From contig NZ_JASHIC010000002.1 of NCBI RefSeq assembly GCF_030056705.1, positions 186,001-250,000 on the forward strand: a DNA stretch of 64,000 bases. Direction: 5' to 3'. Below are positions 52,633 to 60,768 of the stretch, piece after piece. Within the stretch, counting starts at the first letter, position 1. Every line of letters begins with the position of its first letter. This DNA is from Flectobacillus longus (lineage in GTDB: Bacteria; Bacteroidota; Bacteroidia; Cytophagales; Spirosomataceae). Below the pieces are notes generated by a model. It saw nothing but the letters and a program-made list of their open reading frames with translations. It ran no database searches and was not told the DNA's origin. The translations under genes and the position numbers were made by a program.

Positions 52633-53448
52633 TTATGGTAATTCTTTGCCACAATGTGGGCAAAATCGATGTTTTTCTCTCTCTTTCTTGTGAATATTGA
52701 TATGCTCCGCAAAGCCCGAAGCTAAAATACCTGTAGGCAATGCAATAATAGCAATTCCTGAAATAGCGATTATTCCGCCGAATACTTTTCCTAAAATTGT
52801 AACTGGATAAATGTCTCCATAACCTATTGATGTTATGGTAGTTATGCCCCACCATAAAGTTGCAGGAATACTCGAAAAAACTCGTGGTTGCGCTGGACTC
52901 TCAAGGTAATACATTACCGAAGAGGATATTAAAAGAAGAAAAATCAAAAATACAAGGCTTAATACTAGTTCTTCTCTCTTTTCTTTGATTACTCCTTCTA
53001 TGACTCGTAGTGCATGAACATATCTAGAGAATTTGAATAGCCTGAATACCCTAAATAACCTAAGAATACGGATTAGACCAGTATCAGAAGTAAAGTGAGA
53101 TACATAAAAAGGCAAAATCGCAAGCAAATCAATAATACCGCCTGTAGAGGTCATGTATTTTAGTCGCCCCCAAATAGGATGTTTGTATTTCTCATTTTCA
53201 GTACAAACCCACAAGCGTAAGCAGTATTCTATGGTGAAAAATACAGCAGAAAAATATTCAAAATCAACAAAAACTTCATCAAACTCTCGACGAATACTCC
53301 GAACAGAATGAAGAATAATCGCTACAGTATTGAGGGCAATAATACTCATAATTAGCACATTGACTAACCAGTTGACTCCGTTTTTTTTCCCTCTTGCTAC
53401 TTCTAAAACGTGATATACTTTGTGTTTGAATGTATGCTGCATAAGCAC
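52633..53448 (-). CDS. Voltage-gated-type potassium channel (ion transporter family)
   Basis: The 271-residue membrane protein has six helices. S4 carries arginines at every third position (R127, R130, R133, R136). The selectivity filter TSIGYGD is at 206-212, between a pore helix (TLWWGITTI) and S6 (GGIIAISGIAIIALPTGILASGF). It should form a K+-selective tetramer. The tail ends HRFCPHCGKELP, one CxxC pair only, like half a zinc ribbon. The first in-frame Met pair (MLMQ) is used; the second Met is also possible. Monocistronic. Confidence 0.93.
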   Translation of the reverse strand: MLMQHTFKHKVYHVLEVARGKKNGVNWLVNVLIMSIIALNTVAIILHSVRSIRREFDEVFVDFEYFSAVFFTIEYCLRLWVCTENEKYKHPIWGRLKYMTSTGGIIDLLAILPFYVSHFTSDTGLIRILRLFRVFRLFKFSRYVHALRVIEGVIKEKREELVLSLVFLIFLLLISSSVMYYLESPAQPRVFSSIPATLWWGITTITSIGYGDIYPVTILGKVFGGIIAISGIAIIALPTGILASGFAEHINIHKKEREKHRFCPHCGKELP

Positions 53449-53516
53449 TTATCGTTTTCAAGAATATAATGACTGATTAGGAATTTTGTGGAGTAAATTT
53501 AGTAGTTCAAAAACAA

Positions 53517-53548
53517 AAAACGCTTTGCCTTTACAAGCAAAGCGTTTT
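53517..53548 (-). terminator. Terminator of the ABC transporter gene
   Basis: AAAACGCTTTGC / GCAAAGCGTTTT is a perfect 12-bp stem with an 8-nt loop. On the minus strand it is followed by GTTTTTTG, downstream of the ABC gene stop. Confidence 0.85.
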
Positions 53549-53604
53549 GCTAAATATGTTAAAGCTAAATCATTACTCCAAATTTTATAAAGGTTAGCTC
53601 TAAT

Positions 53605-55392
53605 TTACGAATTAGTTTCTTCTGTTTGAAGTTGTTTTTCAAAAAGTTCTTTATAGGCACCCTCTTTTGCCATAAGTTCATCGTGTGTACCTTGTTCGAT
53701 AACATGACCCCCATCAAGCATAATAATTTTGTCTGCTAACTTGGCCGAAGATACTCGGTGCGAAATCACAACCGAAGTTCTTCCTTTCATAATTTCTTGA
53801 AGATTATTCAAAATCTGATGTTCTGTTTTGGTATCTACTGCCGAGAGACAATCATCCAGAATTAGAATCTTTGGGCTTTTAGCAATGGCTCTCGCGATTG
53901 ACAAACGCTGTTTTTGACCACCCGATAATGTCACACCTCTTTCGCCCAACACGGTGTCAAATTTTTCAGGAAAGTCCATAATGTTATTATACAAATCGGC
54001 ATCTTTGGTCGCTTGAATAACTTGTTCGTCCGACATATCTAGGCTTCCAAAGCGTACATTATTTTTGATTGAATCAGAGAATAAGAACACATCTTGAGGT
54101 ACATAGCCTATTTGACCACGTAGACTTTGAACATTCCATTCTTTTAAATCAAAGCCATCAATTTTGATTTGTCCTTCGGTGGTATCATACATTCTACAAA
54201 GCAAATTAGCAACAGTACTTTTACCAGATCCTGTAGTTCCTAAAATCGCTACAGATTCTCCAGCTTTTACGTGCATACTAAAATCATGCAATGCTTCGAT
54301 GCCTGAGTCAGGATACACAAACTTTAGGTGATTTATATCAATAGTTCCTTCAATAGGTTGTGAAATATCTTTCGTTGAAACAATATCTGTTTTGATATTC
54401 AAAAATTCATTAATACGTTGTTGTGAAGCTGCCGCACGTTGGATTTGAGAAGTCGTCCAACCCAAGGCAATCATTGGCCATGTGAGCATATACACATACA
54501 TGATAAACTCCGTAATGCTACCTGGGGTAAGTCTTCCTGCCATTACTTCTTGTCCACCAATGTACACAACCAATACGGAACTCAACCCTGCCAAAATAGA
54601 AACCAAAGGCGTAAATAGAGAATCGACTTTTACCAAATCCAATGATTTTTCACGATAAATATTCGATTGTTTCGTAAAAGCTACTGTAGAAGGTTCTTCT
54701 TGAACAAAAGCTTTTAACACCCTAATTCCTGAAAAAGCTTCCTGAACAAAAGTGGATATTTTGGAAAGATTGGCTTGTATCTCTTCTGATTTACGAATGA
54801 TAATGGTATTGACAAAATAGATACTTCCTGATAAAAATGGAACAGGTAAAAGCACATACCAAGTCAACTTGGCATTCACTGAAAGCATATATCCAACCAC
54901 CAAAATAAATACCGAAATCAGGTTGAGCCCGTACATCAAACTTGGCCCTACGTACATTCTTACTTTGCCAACATCTTCCGAAATACGAGCCATTAAATCA
55001 CCAGTATTGTTTTTACGATAAAAACTCAAAGGCAAAGTTTGATAATGATGATAGATTTCGTTTTTGAGGTCATACTCAATATGACGTGACATCACAATAA
55101 GAGTTTGTCTTACAAAAAATAAGAAAATCCCTTTTAGTAAAGCCATGATGAGAATCAAAGAGCCATAGAGTAAAATCGAGAAAGCAAAGATTTCATATAC
55201 AACGGTTTGTGCGCCAAATCCATCATAAAGAAAATAGAAAGAGATAGTTTCTTTTACTAAATCTAAAGCGTAACGAACGATTTGGGCAGGAACTACTCCA
55301 AACAAATTGGAGATAAACGTAAAAAGCGTACCCAGAATCAAATACCACTTATATTGGAAGAAATACTTATTGAGATGTTTTAATGCTTTCAT
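53605..55392 (-). CDS. ABC exporter, fused permease/ATPase (MsbA-like)
   Basis: The 595-residue half-transporter has a six-helix permease domain (about 15-325) and an ATPase domain (about 345-585). The latter has Walker A GTTGSGKS, Q-loop GYVPQDVFLFSD, signature LSGGQKQR, Walker B ILILDDCLSAVD and switch His (VISHRVSSA). It should work as a homodimer in the inner membrane, exporting lipid or a drug; the substrate cannot be told. It is divergent from nusB, a frequent Bacteroidota neighbour. ATG 55390-55392 is a normal start. Confidence 0.95.
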   Translation of the reverse strand: MKALKHLNKYFFQYKWYLILGTLFTFISNLFGVVPAQIVRYALDLVKETISFYFLYDGFGAQTVVYEIFAFSILLYGSLILIMALLKGIFLFFVRQTLIVMSRHIEYDLKNEIYHHYQTLPLSFYRKNNTGDLMARISEDVGKVRMYVGPSLMYGLNLISVFILVVGYMLSVNAKLTWYVLLPVPFLSGSIYFVNTIIIRKSEEIQANLSKISTFVQEAFSGIRVLKAFVQEEPSTVAFTKQSNIYREKSLDLVKVDSLFTPLVSILAGLSSVLVVYIGGQEVMAGRLTPGSITEFIMYVYMLTWPMIALGWTTSQIQRAAASQQRINEFLNIKTDIVSTKDISQPIEGTIDINHLKFVYPDSGIEALHDFSMHVKAGESVAILGTTGSGKSTVANLLCRMYDTTEGQIKIDGFDLKEWNVQSLRGQIGYVPQDVFLFSDSIKNNVRFGSLDMSDEQVIQATKDADLYNNIMDFPEKFDTVLGERGVTLSGGQKQRLSIARAIAKSPKILILDDCLSAVDTKTEHQILNNLQEIMKGRTSVVISHRVSSAKLADKIIMLDGGHVIEQGTHDELMAKEGAYKELFEKQLQTEETNS

Positions 55393-55771
55393 GTATGATT
55401 AACCAATGTCAATCCGCAATAGTTTCCAGCGAATGCGATACATTGATATGTTTTTGGGTCTATTGTACAATCTTCTACAAACATAATTAGATGATTGTGG
55501 ATTTCGGATATTTGATTTTGTTTTTTTGCTTATCCCTTATATATTGAAAAGGTACTTCTTGAGGTTTTGAGTTGATTTAGAAAGAATTGCGAAAAGAATT
55601 GACAATTTTGAGAGTTAATCTTCCAAATGCTAAAATCACTATTCAAAATCGAAGCTTTTTTTCTTTTTACTAATGTATGTTTCTAAAAAAAATACTAATT
55701 TTGCACACTGAATTTCAGCGCCAAGGTATGGTGCAGTTAAAAATTTACAAAAAACGTTCTTTGCATATCCA
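55393..55771. other. Divergent gap ABC exporter / nusB
   Basis: No gene is seen in this stretch. TAATTTTG (55696-55703) is a perfect -7 element for nusB, about 69 nt before its ATG. The base run 19 nt upstream (TATG-like) is a poor -33. Confidence 0.45.
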
Positions 55772-56929
55772 ATGGTCAACCGACGCTTACTCCGTACAAA
55801 AGCATTCCAAACTATCTATGCCTTCCGCACAGTGGAACGTGCCAATTATCAATTAGCCTTCGATTATATTGCCGAGCAATTTTTACCAAATCTTGATTTA
55901 ATGATTCCGAAAGAAGAACAGATGCCTAAACTTGAAGGTTTACGCAAGCTGGCAGAACTCTATTTCGAAGAATTGTTCAAGGGTGAGGTTAAAGCTGAGG
56001 ATATTCCTGCTGACTCGAAAAATGCGGGAAGACAAGCATTAGCAATTTATCGCGATGCGGTAAAACGCGACCGTGTGCGTATCAAGCACGCTATGATTGA
56101 AGAAGTAGAAAAAATCTATGATAATTATTTGAAATTACTTTTGTTGTTGGTCGAACTTGCCGACGTGGCAGTTTGGGATGAGCAACGTCGCCTTTTGGAA
56201 AGTGAACACAAAACTTCTCGTTTTGGCGAAAACCAAGTAATTCTTGCCCTTCGTAATCTTCCTAACTTCGAAAACGAAATTATCAGACGTGACCTTCGTT
56301 GGACAGAAGATGACCAAAACTTTATCCGTAAACTTTTCTTGGATGCTGTTTTGCCAGATACCGAGTTCCAATCATACCTTCGTACATCAAAACACAATTT
56401 TGAAGAAGATTTAGCCATTGTTGTACATATTCTTAAGACTTTCATTTTGAAACATCACTCTGTGGTGGCGTATTTTGAAGAAAAAGACTTAAATTGGGGC
56501 GAAAATAAAGATGTTTTGAAAAGCTTAACAACGAAGACTTTCAAAATCCAAAACATTGCTGAGTTGGTGTTACAGCCATTAGCCTTGAATTGGGACGACG
56601 ATAAATTTTACTTTACAGACCTATTTGACCAAACACTTAACAATGACGATGAGTATGAAAAAATCATCATTGAGCAAACCAAAAACTGGGAAGCTGACCG
56701 TTTGGCAATGACCGACATGATTATCTTGAAAATGGGCTTGGCCGAAATGATTCATTTCTCAAGTATTCCAGTAAAAGTTTCTATCAACGAATATATCGAA
56801 CTTGCCAAAAATTACTCGACGCCAAAATCGGGACAATTTGTAAACGGTTTATTAGATGTCCTTTCACAAAAGCTTGCTGAGGACGGCATCGTTCGTAAGT
56901 CTGGTCGTGGTTTGATTGATAATAAATAA
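55772..56929 (+). CDS. nusB: Transcription antitermination factor NusB (long form)
   Basis: NusB binds boxA RNA with NusE to keep rRNA transcription going. The 385-residue product starts VNRRLLRTKAFQTIYAF and ends with the NusB fold (about 290-370, WEADRLAMTDMIILKMGLAEMIHFSSIPVKVSINEYIELAKNYSTPKSGQFVNGLLDVL). Residues about 60-260 are a long charged helical insertion. E. coli NusB has about 140 residues; the extended form is usual in Bacteroidota. ATG 55772 gives the standard start. It heads the run leading to coaE. Confidence 0.95.
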   Translation: MVNRRLLRTKAFQTIYAFRTVERANYQLAFDYIAEQFLPNLDLMIPKEEQMPKLEGLRKLAELYFEELFKGEVKAEDIPADSKNAGRQALAIYRDAVKRDRVRIKHAMIEEVEKIYDNYLKLLLLLVELADVAVWDEQRRLLESEHKTSRFGENQVILALRNLPNFENEIIRRDLRWTEDDQNFIRKLFLDAVLPDTEFQSYLRTSKHNFEEDLAIVVHILKTFILKHHSVVAYFEEKDLNWGENKDVLKSLTTKTFKIQNIAELVLQPLALNWDDDKFYFTDLFDQTLNNDDEYEKIIIEQTKNWEADRLAMTDMIILKMGLAEMIHFSSIPVKVSINEYIELAKNYSTPKSGQFVNGLLDVLSQKLAEDGIVRKSGRGLIDNK

Positions 56930-57172
56930 TTTTGATTGATGAGTTGTGGATGTTGATGTATATATTCGCAACTCATTGAATAATAAAAGTAGGCGATTAG
57001 TAGCCTGGTTATGGTGCGAAATGGATTGTAAACAGCAATGTTTACGATATATGTTTGAAAATTAGATGATAAAACGTGTTAGCTGACATCAAACCTATTT
57101 TGCCATAGCTTACCGCTCTACTAACGTCTTAACACTTGGTTCAGTTATAAATCTAATTAACGAAAACAACTC

Positions 57173-57472
57173 ATGAGCAAATCATCAAAGACCTTTTGGG
57201 CATTTATGACAGGTGCTGCTGTTGGTGCGGTGTTGGGCATCTTGTATGCTCCAGATAAAGGAGAAAATACTCGTAGCAAATTGTTGTTCCAATTGCAAAA
57301 ATATCGTGACCAACTACAAAACCTTATCACTGATTTGATTGATGGAAAAGAAATTCCTGAAACAATGGCAAAATCAGAAGGGAAGAAAGTAGTAAATGAA
57401 GCTCGTGAAAAAGCGGAAAGACTACTCGAAGATGTAGAAAATATGATGAATCAAATTAAAGCAAAAGCTTAA
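57173..57472 (+). CDS. YtxH domain protein
   Basis: The 99-residue product has one N-terminal membrane segment (about 8-26, FWAFMTGAAVGAVLGILYAP) with the YtxH start (PDKGENTRSKL). A charged amphipathic helix follows (about 30-99). YtxH proteins are small membrane-anchored helical proteins often induced by stress; their function is unknown. The gene lies between nusB (243 bp) and the DUF1573 gene. A hairpin follows its stop, so it may be a transcription unit of its own. Confidence 0.88.
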   Translation: MSKSSKTFWAFMTGAAVGAVLGILYAPDKGENTRSKLLFQLQKYRDQLQNLITDLIDGKEIPETMAKSEGKKVVNEAREKAERLLEDVENMMNQIKAKA

Positions 57473-57487
57473 TAGAACTCAAAAATA

Positions 57488-57529
57488 CAGACGGTTGGTC
57501 AACACACACACCAATCGTCTGTTCTTCTT
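57488..57529 (+). terminator. Terminator of the YtxH gene
   Basis: CAGACGGTTGGT (57488-57499) pairs with ACCAATCGTCTG (57510-57521) with one G-T wobble, followed by TTCTTCTTTTT. Read-through would transcribe the next gene. Confidence 0.8.
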
Positions 57530-57544
57530 TTTGCCTTTATCATC

Positions 57545-57985
57545 ATGAAAAAAATTCTTATCGTTGCTACAGCACTTGTAGCATTGGCAGCTTGCCAAAA
57601 CAAACAAAAATCAACTAGCGAAGCTTTAGCCGATTCATTGGCGGGTCTTCGCCCTACAGCCGACAGCTTCCCTGTGATGCAAATCGATACTTCATTTGTC
57701 GATCTTGGCACACTTACCGAAGGCGATTCTGTCGTTCATACCTACAAATTCAAAAATACTGGAAACATGCCGTTGGTAATTAGTAATGTAAGTACTTCTT
57801 GTGGTTGTACTACACCTTCTTACTCAACACAGCCAGTAGCTCCGGGTGAACAAGGCTTTATTACGGTGAAGTTTAACAGTAAAAATAAAGAAGGTAAACA
57901 GAATAAAACCATTACGGCGTATGCCAACACGGTGCCTTCCGAAAATACCTTTAGCTTTAAAGTAGAAGTGTTTAAAAGAAAATAA
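57545..57985 (+). CDS. DUF1573 lipoprotein
   Basis: The 146-residue product has a lipoprotein signal (ATALVALAAC, Cys 19). A DUF1573 domain spans about 48-140: DTSFVDLGTLTEGDSVVHTYKFKNTGNMPLVISNVSTSCGCTTPSYS. It is a paralogue of the exported protein at 29251 but is lipid-anchored and lacks the Ala/Pro/Lys tail. It sits just ahead of yajC and ybbR, an order common in Bacteroidota, which hints at an envelope role. Function unknown. Confidence 0.92.
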   Translation: MKKILIVATALVALAACQNKQKSTSEALADSLAGLRPTADSFPVMQIDTSFVDLGTLTEGDSVVHTYKFKNTGNMPLVISNVSTSCGCTTPSYSTQPVAPGEQGFITVKFNSKNKEGKQNKTITAYANTVPSENTFSFKVEVFKRK

Positions 57986-58069
57986 GAATTTCTAAGCACA
58001 AAAGAATCCCAATAATTCCCATCTTTGGGAATATTTTCAAATGTTAAATCTTCAAATTGGTAAAATTTT

Positions 58070-58381
58070 ATGTTGAATTCAATTCTTTTACAAGTAGCAG
58101 GTAGTAATATGTCATCATTGTTTTTGATTGTTGGGATGTTTGTAATCATGTATTTTTTCATGATTCGTCCTCAACAAAAGAAGCAAAAAGAACAACAATC
58201 GTATGTAGATTCGCTTAAAGCTGGTGACAAAGTAGTTACAATTGGTGGCGCTCACGGAACAATCGTTTCGGTTCGTGAAAAGACCGTTGTTGTTGAGGTT
58301 GATGCTAGCAAAGGTGTACGTATTGTATTTCTAAAGACAGCCATTTCTAAAGATGCTTCTTCTCAGTTAACTGCTGAATAA
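58070..58381 (+). CDS. yajC: Preprotein translocase subunit YajC
   Basis: YajC is an accessory protein of the SecDF-YajC part of the Sec translocon. The 103-residue product has one helix (about 17-34, FLIVGMFVIMYFFMIRP) followed by the hallmark RPQQKKQKEQQ. The beta domain GDKVVTIGGAHGTIVSVREKTVVVEVD completes the family pattern. The start at 58070 is an ATG. It is followed by ybbR 82 bp downstream. Confidence 0.96.
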   Translation: MLNSILLQVAGSNMSSLFLIVGMFVIMYFFMIRPQQKKQKEQQSYVDSLKAGDKVVTIGGAHGTIVSVREKTVVVEVDASKGVRIVFLKTAISKDASSQLTAE

Positions 58382-58463
58382 GTAGTAATGAGCACTTCAT
58401 CTAAGGAAATAGAGTGGGTGTGAAGATTTACATTTCTCTTTTCTGACTGAAATTTAATTTTCG

Positions 58464-59138
58464 ATGAAACCAAATACTTCTAAAACAGACTATCGTGCGT
58501 TTTTTCTAAGCATTTTGGCTGCAACAGTTTTTTGGATAATGAACGCATTGAATAAAGACGGTTATTCCCAAAAGATTTCGTTTCCGCTTCGTTTTACGTA
58601 CAACGATTCTCTGTATATCCCAACTCAGCCATTACCCGAAAAAATTACTGTACATGTAACAGGTAACGGATGGAGTTTGCTACGAAAAGCCTTGGCTTTG
58701 GACGTAGCACCCGTATATTACTCGATTAATAAGCCTTTAAAAACTAGGTTTTTAAATACAGGTTCGTTAGCCGACTCTCTTTCTGATTATATCAAAGATG
58801 TTCGTGTAAATTATGTTGTGACCGACCGCTTTGAATTGGAGTTTGATAAAAAAGTAAAACGCACTATCAGGTTGCGTGTCGATAGTCTAAATATTCCTTT
58901 ACAGGAACGCTATATTGTTTCTAGTGTGATTAATCTCAATCCTAGTACAATTGAAGTGGAAGGACCAGAAAGTACCTTGAATGAGCTAGGAGAGATACTT
59001 AGTGTCAAAGTACCAGGTCGCCGAATTCAAGATAACTATGACGATGAAATAAGAATTCCACTTCCTAAAAATTCTTATCTCAAAGCCAATAAAGAACGTG
59101 TTTCGGTGAGTTTTGAAGTTGCAGAATTATTGAAGTAA
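58464..59138 (+). CDS. YbbR-like domain protein
   Basis: The 224-residue product has an N-terminal membrane segment (about 12-29, FFLSILAATVFWIMNAL). Two YbbR-type beta domains follow (about 40-110 and 125-215; LPEKITVHVTGNGWSLLRKA, INLNPSTIEVEGPESTLNEL). YbbR proteins contact c-di-AMP cyclase in Firmicutes; in Bacteroidota the role is unknown. Its position between yajC and coaE is typical of the phylum. It ends in a short terminator before coaE. Confidence 0.9.
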   Translation: MKPNTSKTDYRAFFLSILAATVFWIMNALNKDGYSQKISFPLRFTYNDSLYIPTQPLPEKITVHVTGNGWSLLRKALALDVAPVYYSINKPLKTRFLNTGSLADSLSDYIKDVRVNYVVTDRFELEFDKKVKRTIRLRVDSLNIPLQERYIVSSVINLNPSTIEVEGPESTLNELGEILSVKVPGRRIQDNYDDEIRIPLPKNSYLKANKERVSVSFEVAELLK

Positions 59139-59150
59139 TTCATAAATTAG

Positions 59151-59180
59151 TAGCCGATAGAAAACTATCGGCTATTTTTT
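59151..59180 (+). terminator. Terminator between ybbR and coaE
   Basis: TAGCCGATAG / CTATCGGCTA with an AAAA loop is followed by TTTTTTTG. It lies 21 bp before the coaE ATG, so coaE may need read-through or its own promoter. Confidence 0.85.
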
Positions 59181-59194
59181 TGTCTTTTTATCAA

Positions 59195-59791
59195 ATGGAA
59201 ACAAAATCTATTGTTGTTGGCATTACAGGAGGTATTGGCTCAGGCAAAAGTACTGTAGCCAAAGTATTTTCGCTATTGGGCGTACCCATTTACGAAGCCG
59301 ATTCGAGAGCGAAATGGATTATTATCCAAAATCAGGAGCTAAAAAAAGATATTATTGCATTGTTGGGTACTGAGGCATATTTGCCTGATGGTAGCTATAA
59401 TCGTACTTGGGTAGCGGCGCAAGTTTTTGGACAACCAGCATTGTTACAGCAGCTCAATACCCTTGTGCATCCTGCTGTACGCAGGGATGCGCAAGATTGG
59501 GTAATACAGCATCAGGAAGCGCCTTATGTATTGTATGAGGCTGCCTTGTTAAAAGGCGCGGGAGATGGTAATCTTTGTAATAAAATTATTAGTGTAATAG
59601 CTCCGATTGATTTAAGAGTACAACGTGTCAAATTAAGAGATAATCGTTCGGAAGAAGAAATAAGAGCAATCATCGAAAGACAACTTCCAGATGCTGAGCG
59701 AATCAAGTTTTCGGATTGGCTTATCCAAAATGATGACCAGACCCCAGTAATTCCACAAGTTTTACAGATTCATCATAGCTTGCTCAAATGA
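59195..59791 (+). CDS. coaE: Dephospho-CoA kinase
   Basis: CoaE phosphorylates dephospho-CoA in the last step of CoA synthesis. The product of about 198 residues has the P-loop GGIGSGKST (12-20), the metal and substrate segment VPIYEADSRAKWI, LVHPAVRRD and the lid VQRVKLRDNRSEEEIRAIIERQ. ATG 59195 is preferred over the TTG at 59180 that lies in the terminator T-run. Length is normal. It closes the nusB-coaE run. Confidence 0.96.
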   Translation: METKSIVVGITGGIGSGKSTVAKVFSLLGVPIYEADSRAKWIIIQNQELKKDIIALLGTEAYLPDGSYNRTWVAAQVFGQPALLQQLNTLVHPAVRRDAQDWVIQHQEAPYVLYEAALLKGAGDGNLCNKIISVIAPIDLRVQRVKLRDNRSEEEIRAIIERQLPDAERIKFSDWLIQNDDQTPVIPQVLQIHHSLLK

Positions 59792-59822
59792 AGAATGAGT
59801 TTTCATATTTCGAAAAGCAAAA

Positions 59823-59852
59823 AAAGAGACTATCCGAAAGAATAGCCTCTTT
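59823..59852. terminator. Bidirectional terminator
   Basis: AAAGAGACTAT / ATAGCCTCTTT (one mismatch) with a CCGAAAGA loop lies between coaE and the convergent T9SS-protein gene, with A- and T-rich flanks. Confidence 0.75.
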
Positions 59853-59876
59853 TAAACCTTTTAACACTACAATATT

Positions 59877-60524
59877 TTATTGGTGTCTCACTAATAATTT
59901 TTTGGTTACCAATGAGCGTCCATCTGCTGTCAATTGATATAAATAAATGCCGTTTGGCCAATCTTTTGTTGAGATTCTAGACTTACGTTGATCTTTTTCT
60001 AAAATCTCTTCTTTCACTTCACTTCCCAAAATATTATAGAAAGTAATCTTTGCTTCACTTACTTGAGAGGAGATATTAAAATTAATATCTGCATGGTCGT
60101 CTGCTGGGTTTGGAAAAATATTAGATACCCAAAGCTTATCGTTAGAGAACAAATGTTCTTCTGCGTTCAATGTTTCTTCTGTACGAGCTGTTTCAGCTAC
60201 AACATTGTTATTTGTAACCTCATTTTTTGCAACAGTCTTTGTTGATTGTTGTGACAATAACGAGTTTGAAAAATACTGATTGATGGCTGTAGAGCGTTGT
60301 ACATGAATACCACGATCAAGTGTATTCGAATAAGGTTGAAAATAAGAAAAAGTAGATTTTCTTAAAGTTGAAACCGTGGATGCTGAAGTGCTAGTTTTTT
60401 GCTTAGGCTTAATATCCAAACGGCTTTTATATTTATTTTCAGCTTGGGCGTTAGCATCAATGCTCGACATCACTGCTGTCAGCATCAATAAACTACCCAA
60501 TATGTATTTTTGTAGAAGTTTCAT
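59877..60524 (-). CDS. Small secreted protein with T9SS type A sorting domain
   Basis: The 215-residue product has a signal peptide (about 1-27). A Ser/Thr-rich, probably disordered middle covers about 30-130. The C-terminal type IX sorting domain spans about 132-215 (SNIFPNPADDHADINFNI, ITFYNILGSEVKEE, WPNGIYLYQLTADGRSLVTKKLLV). The sorting domain means export by the gliding-linked type IX system and surface attachment. No catalytic or binding domain is present in the cargo part. A repeat or adhesive role is possible but not shown. Confidence 0.92.
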   Translation of the reverse strand: MKLLQKYILGSLLMLTAVMSSIDANAQAENKYKSRLDIKPKQKTSTSASTVSTLRKSTFSYFQPYSNTLDRGIHVQRSTAINQYFSNSLLSQQSTKTVAKNEVTNNNVVAETARTEETLNAEEHLFSNDKLWVSNIFPNPADDHADINFNISSQVSEAKITFYNILGSEVKEEILEKDQRKSRISTKDWPNGIYLYQLTADGRSLVTKKLLVRHQ

Positions 60525-60768
60525 TTCATCTAGTTGGTATTAATAAATTTTAAAACAAAAAATAAGGAAATTTGTAATGATAAATTTAAAATCACTTTGG
60601 TGTTATTTTATTCTAAAGCAATAACCATACAAACTTTATACTATAGACTGATAAATGTATAAAAAGGTTGCTCTGAACGTAAAATTTTTTTTACTATTTA
60701 CACAATAAATTCGCATAAGTACTATTACACAAAAATATAGTAAAATATTTCAATTATACTATCACTAA

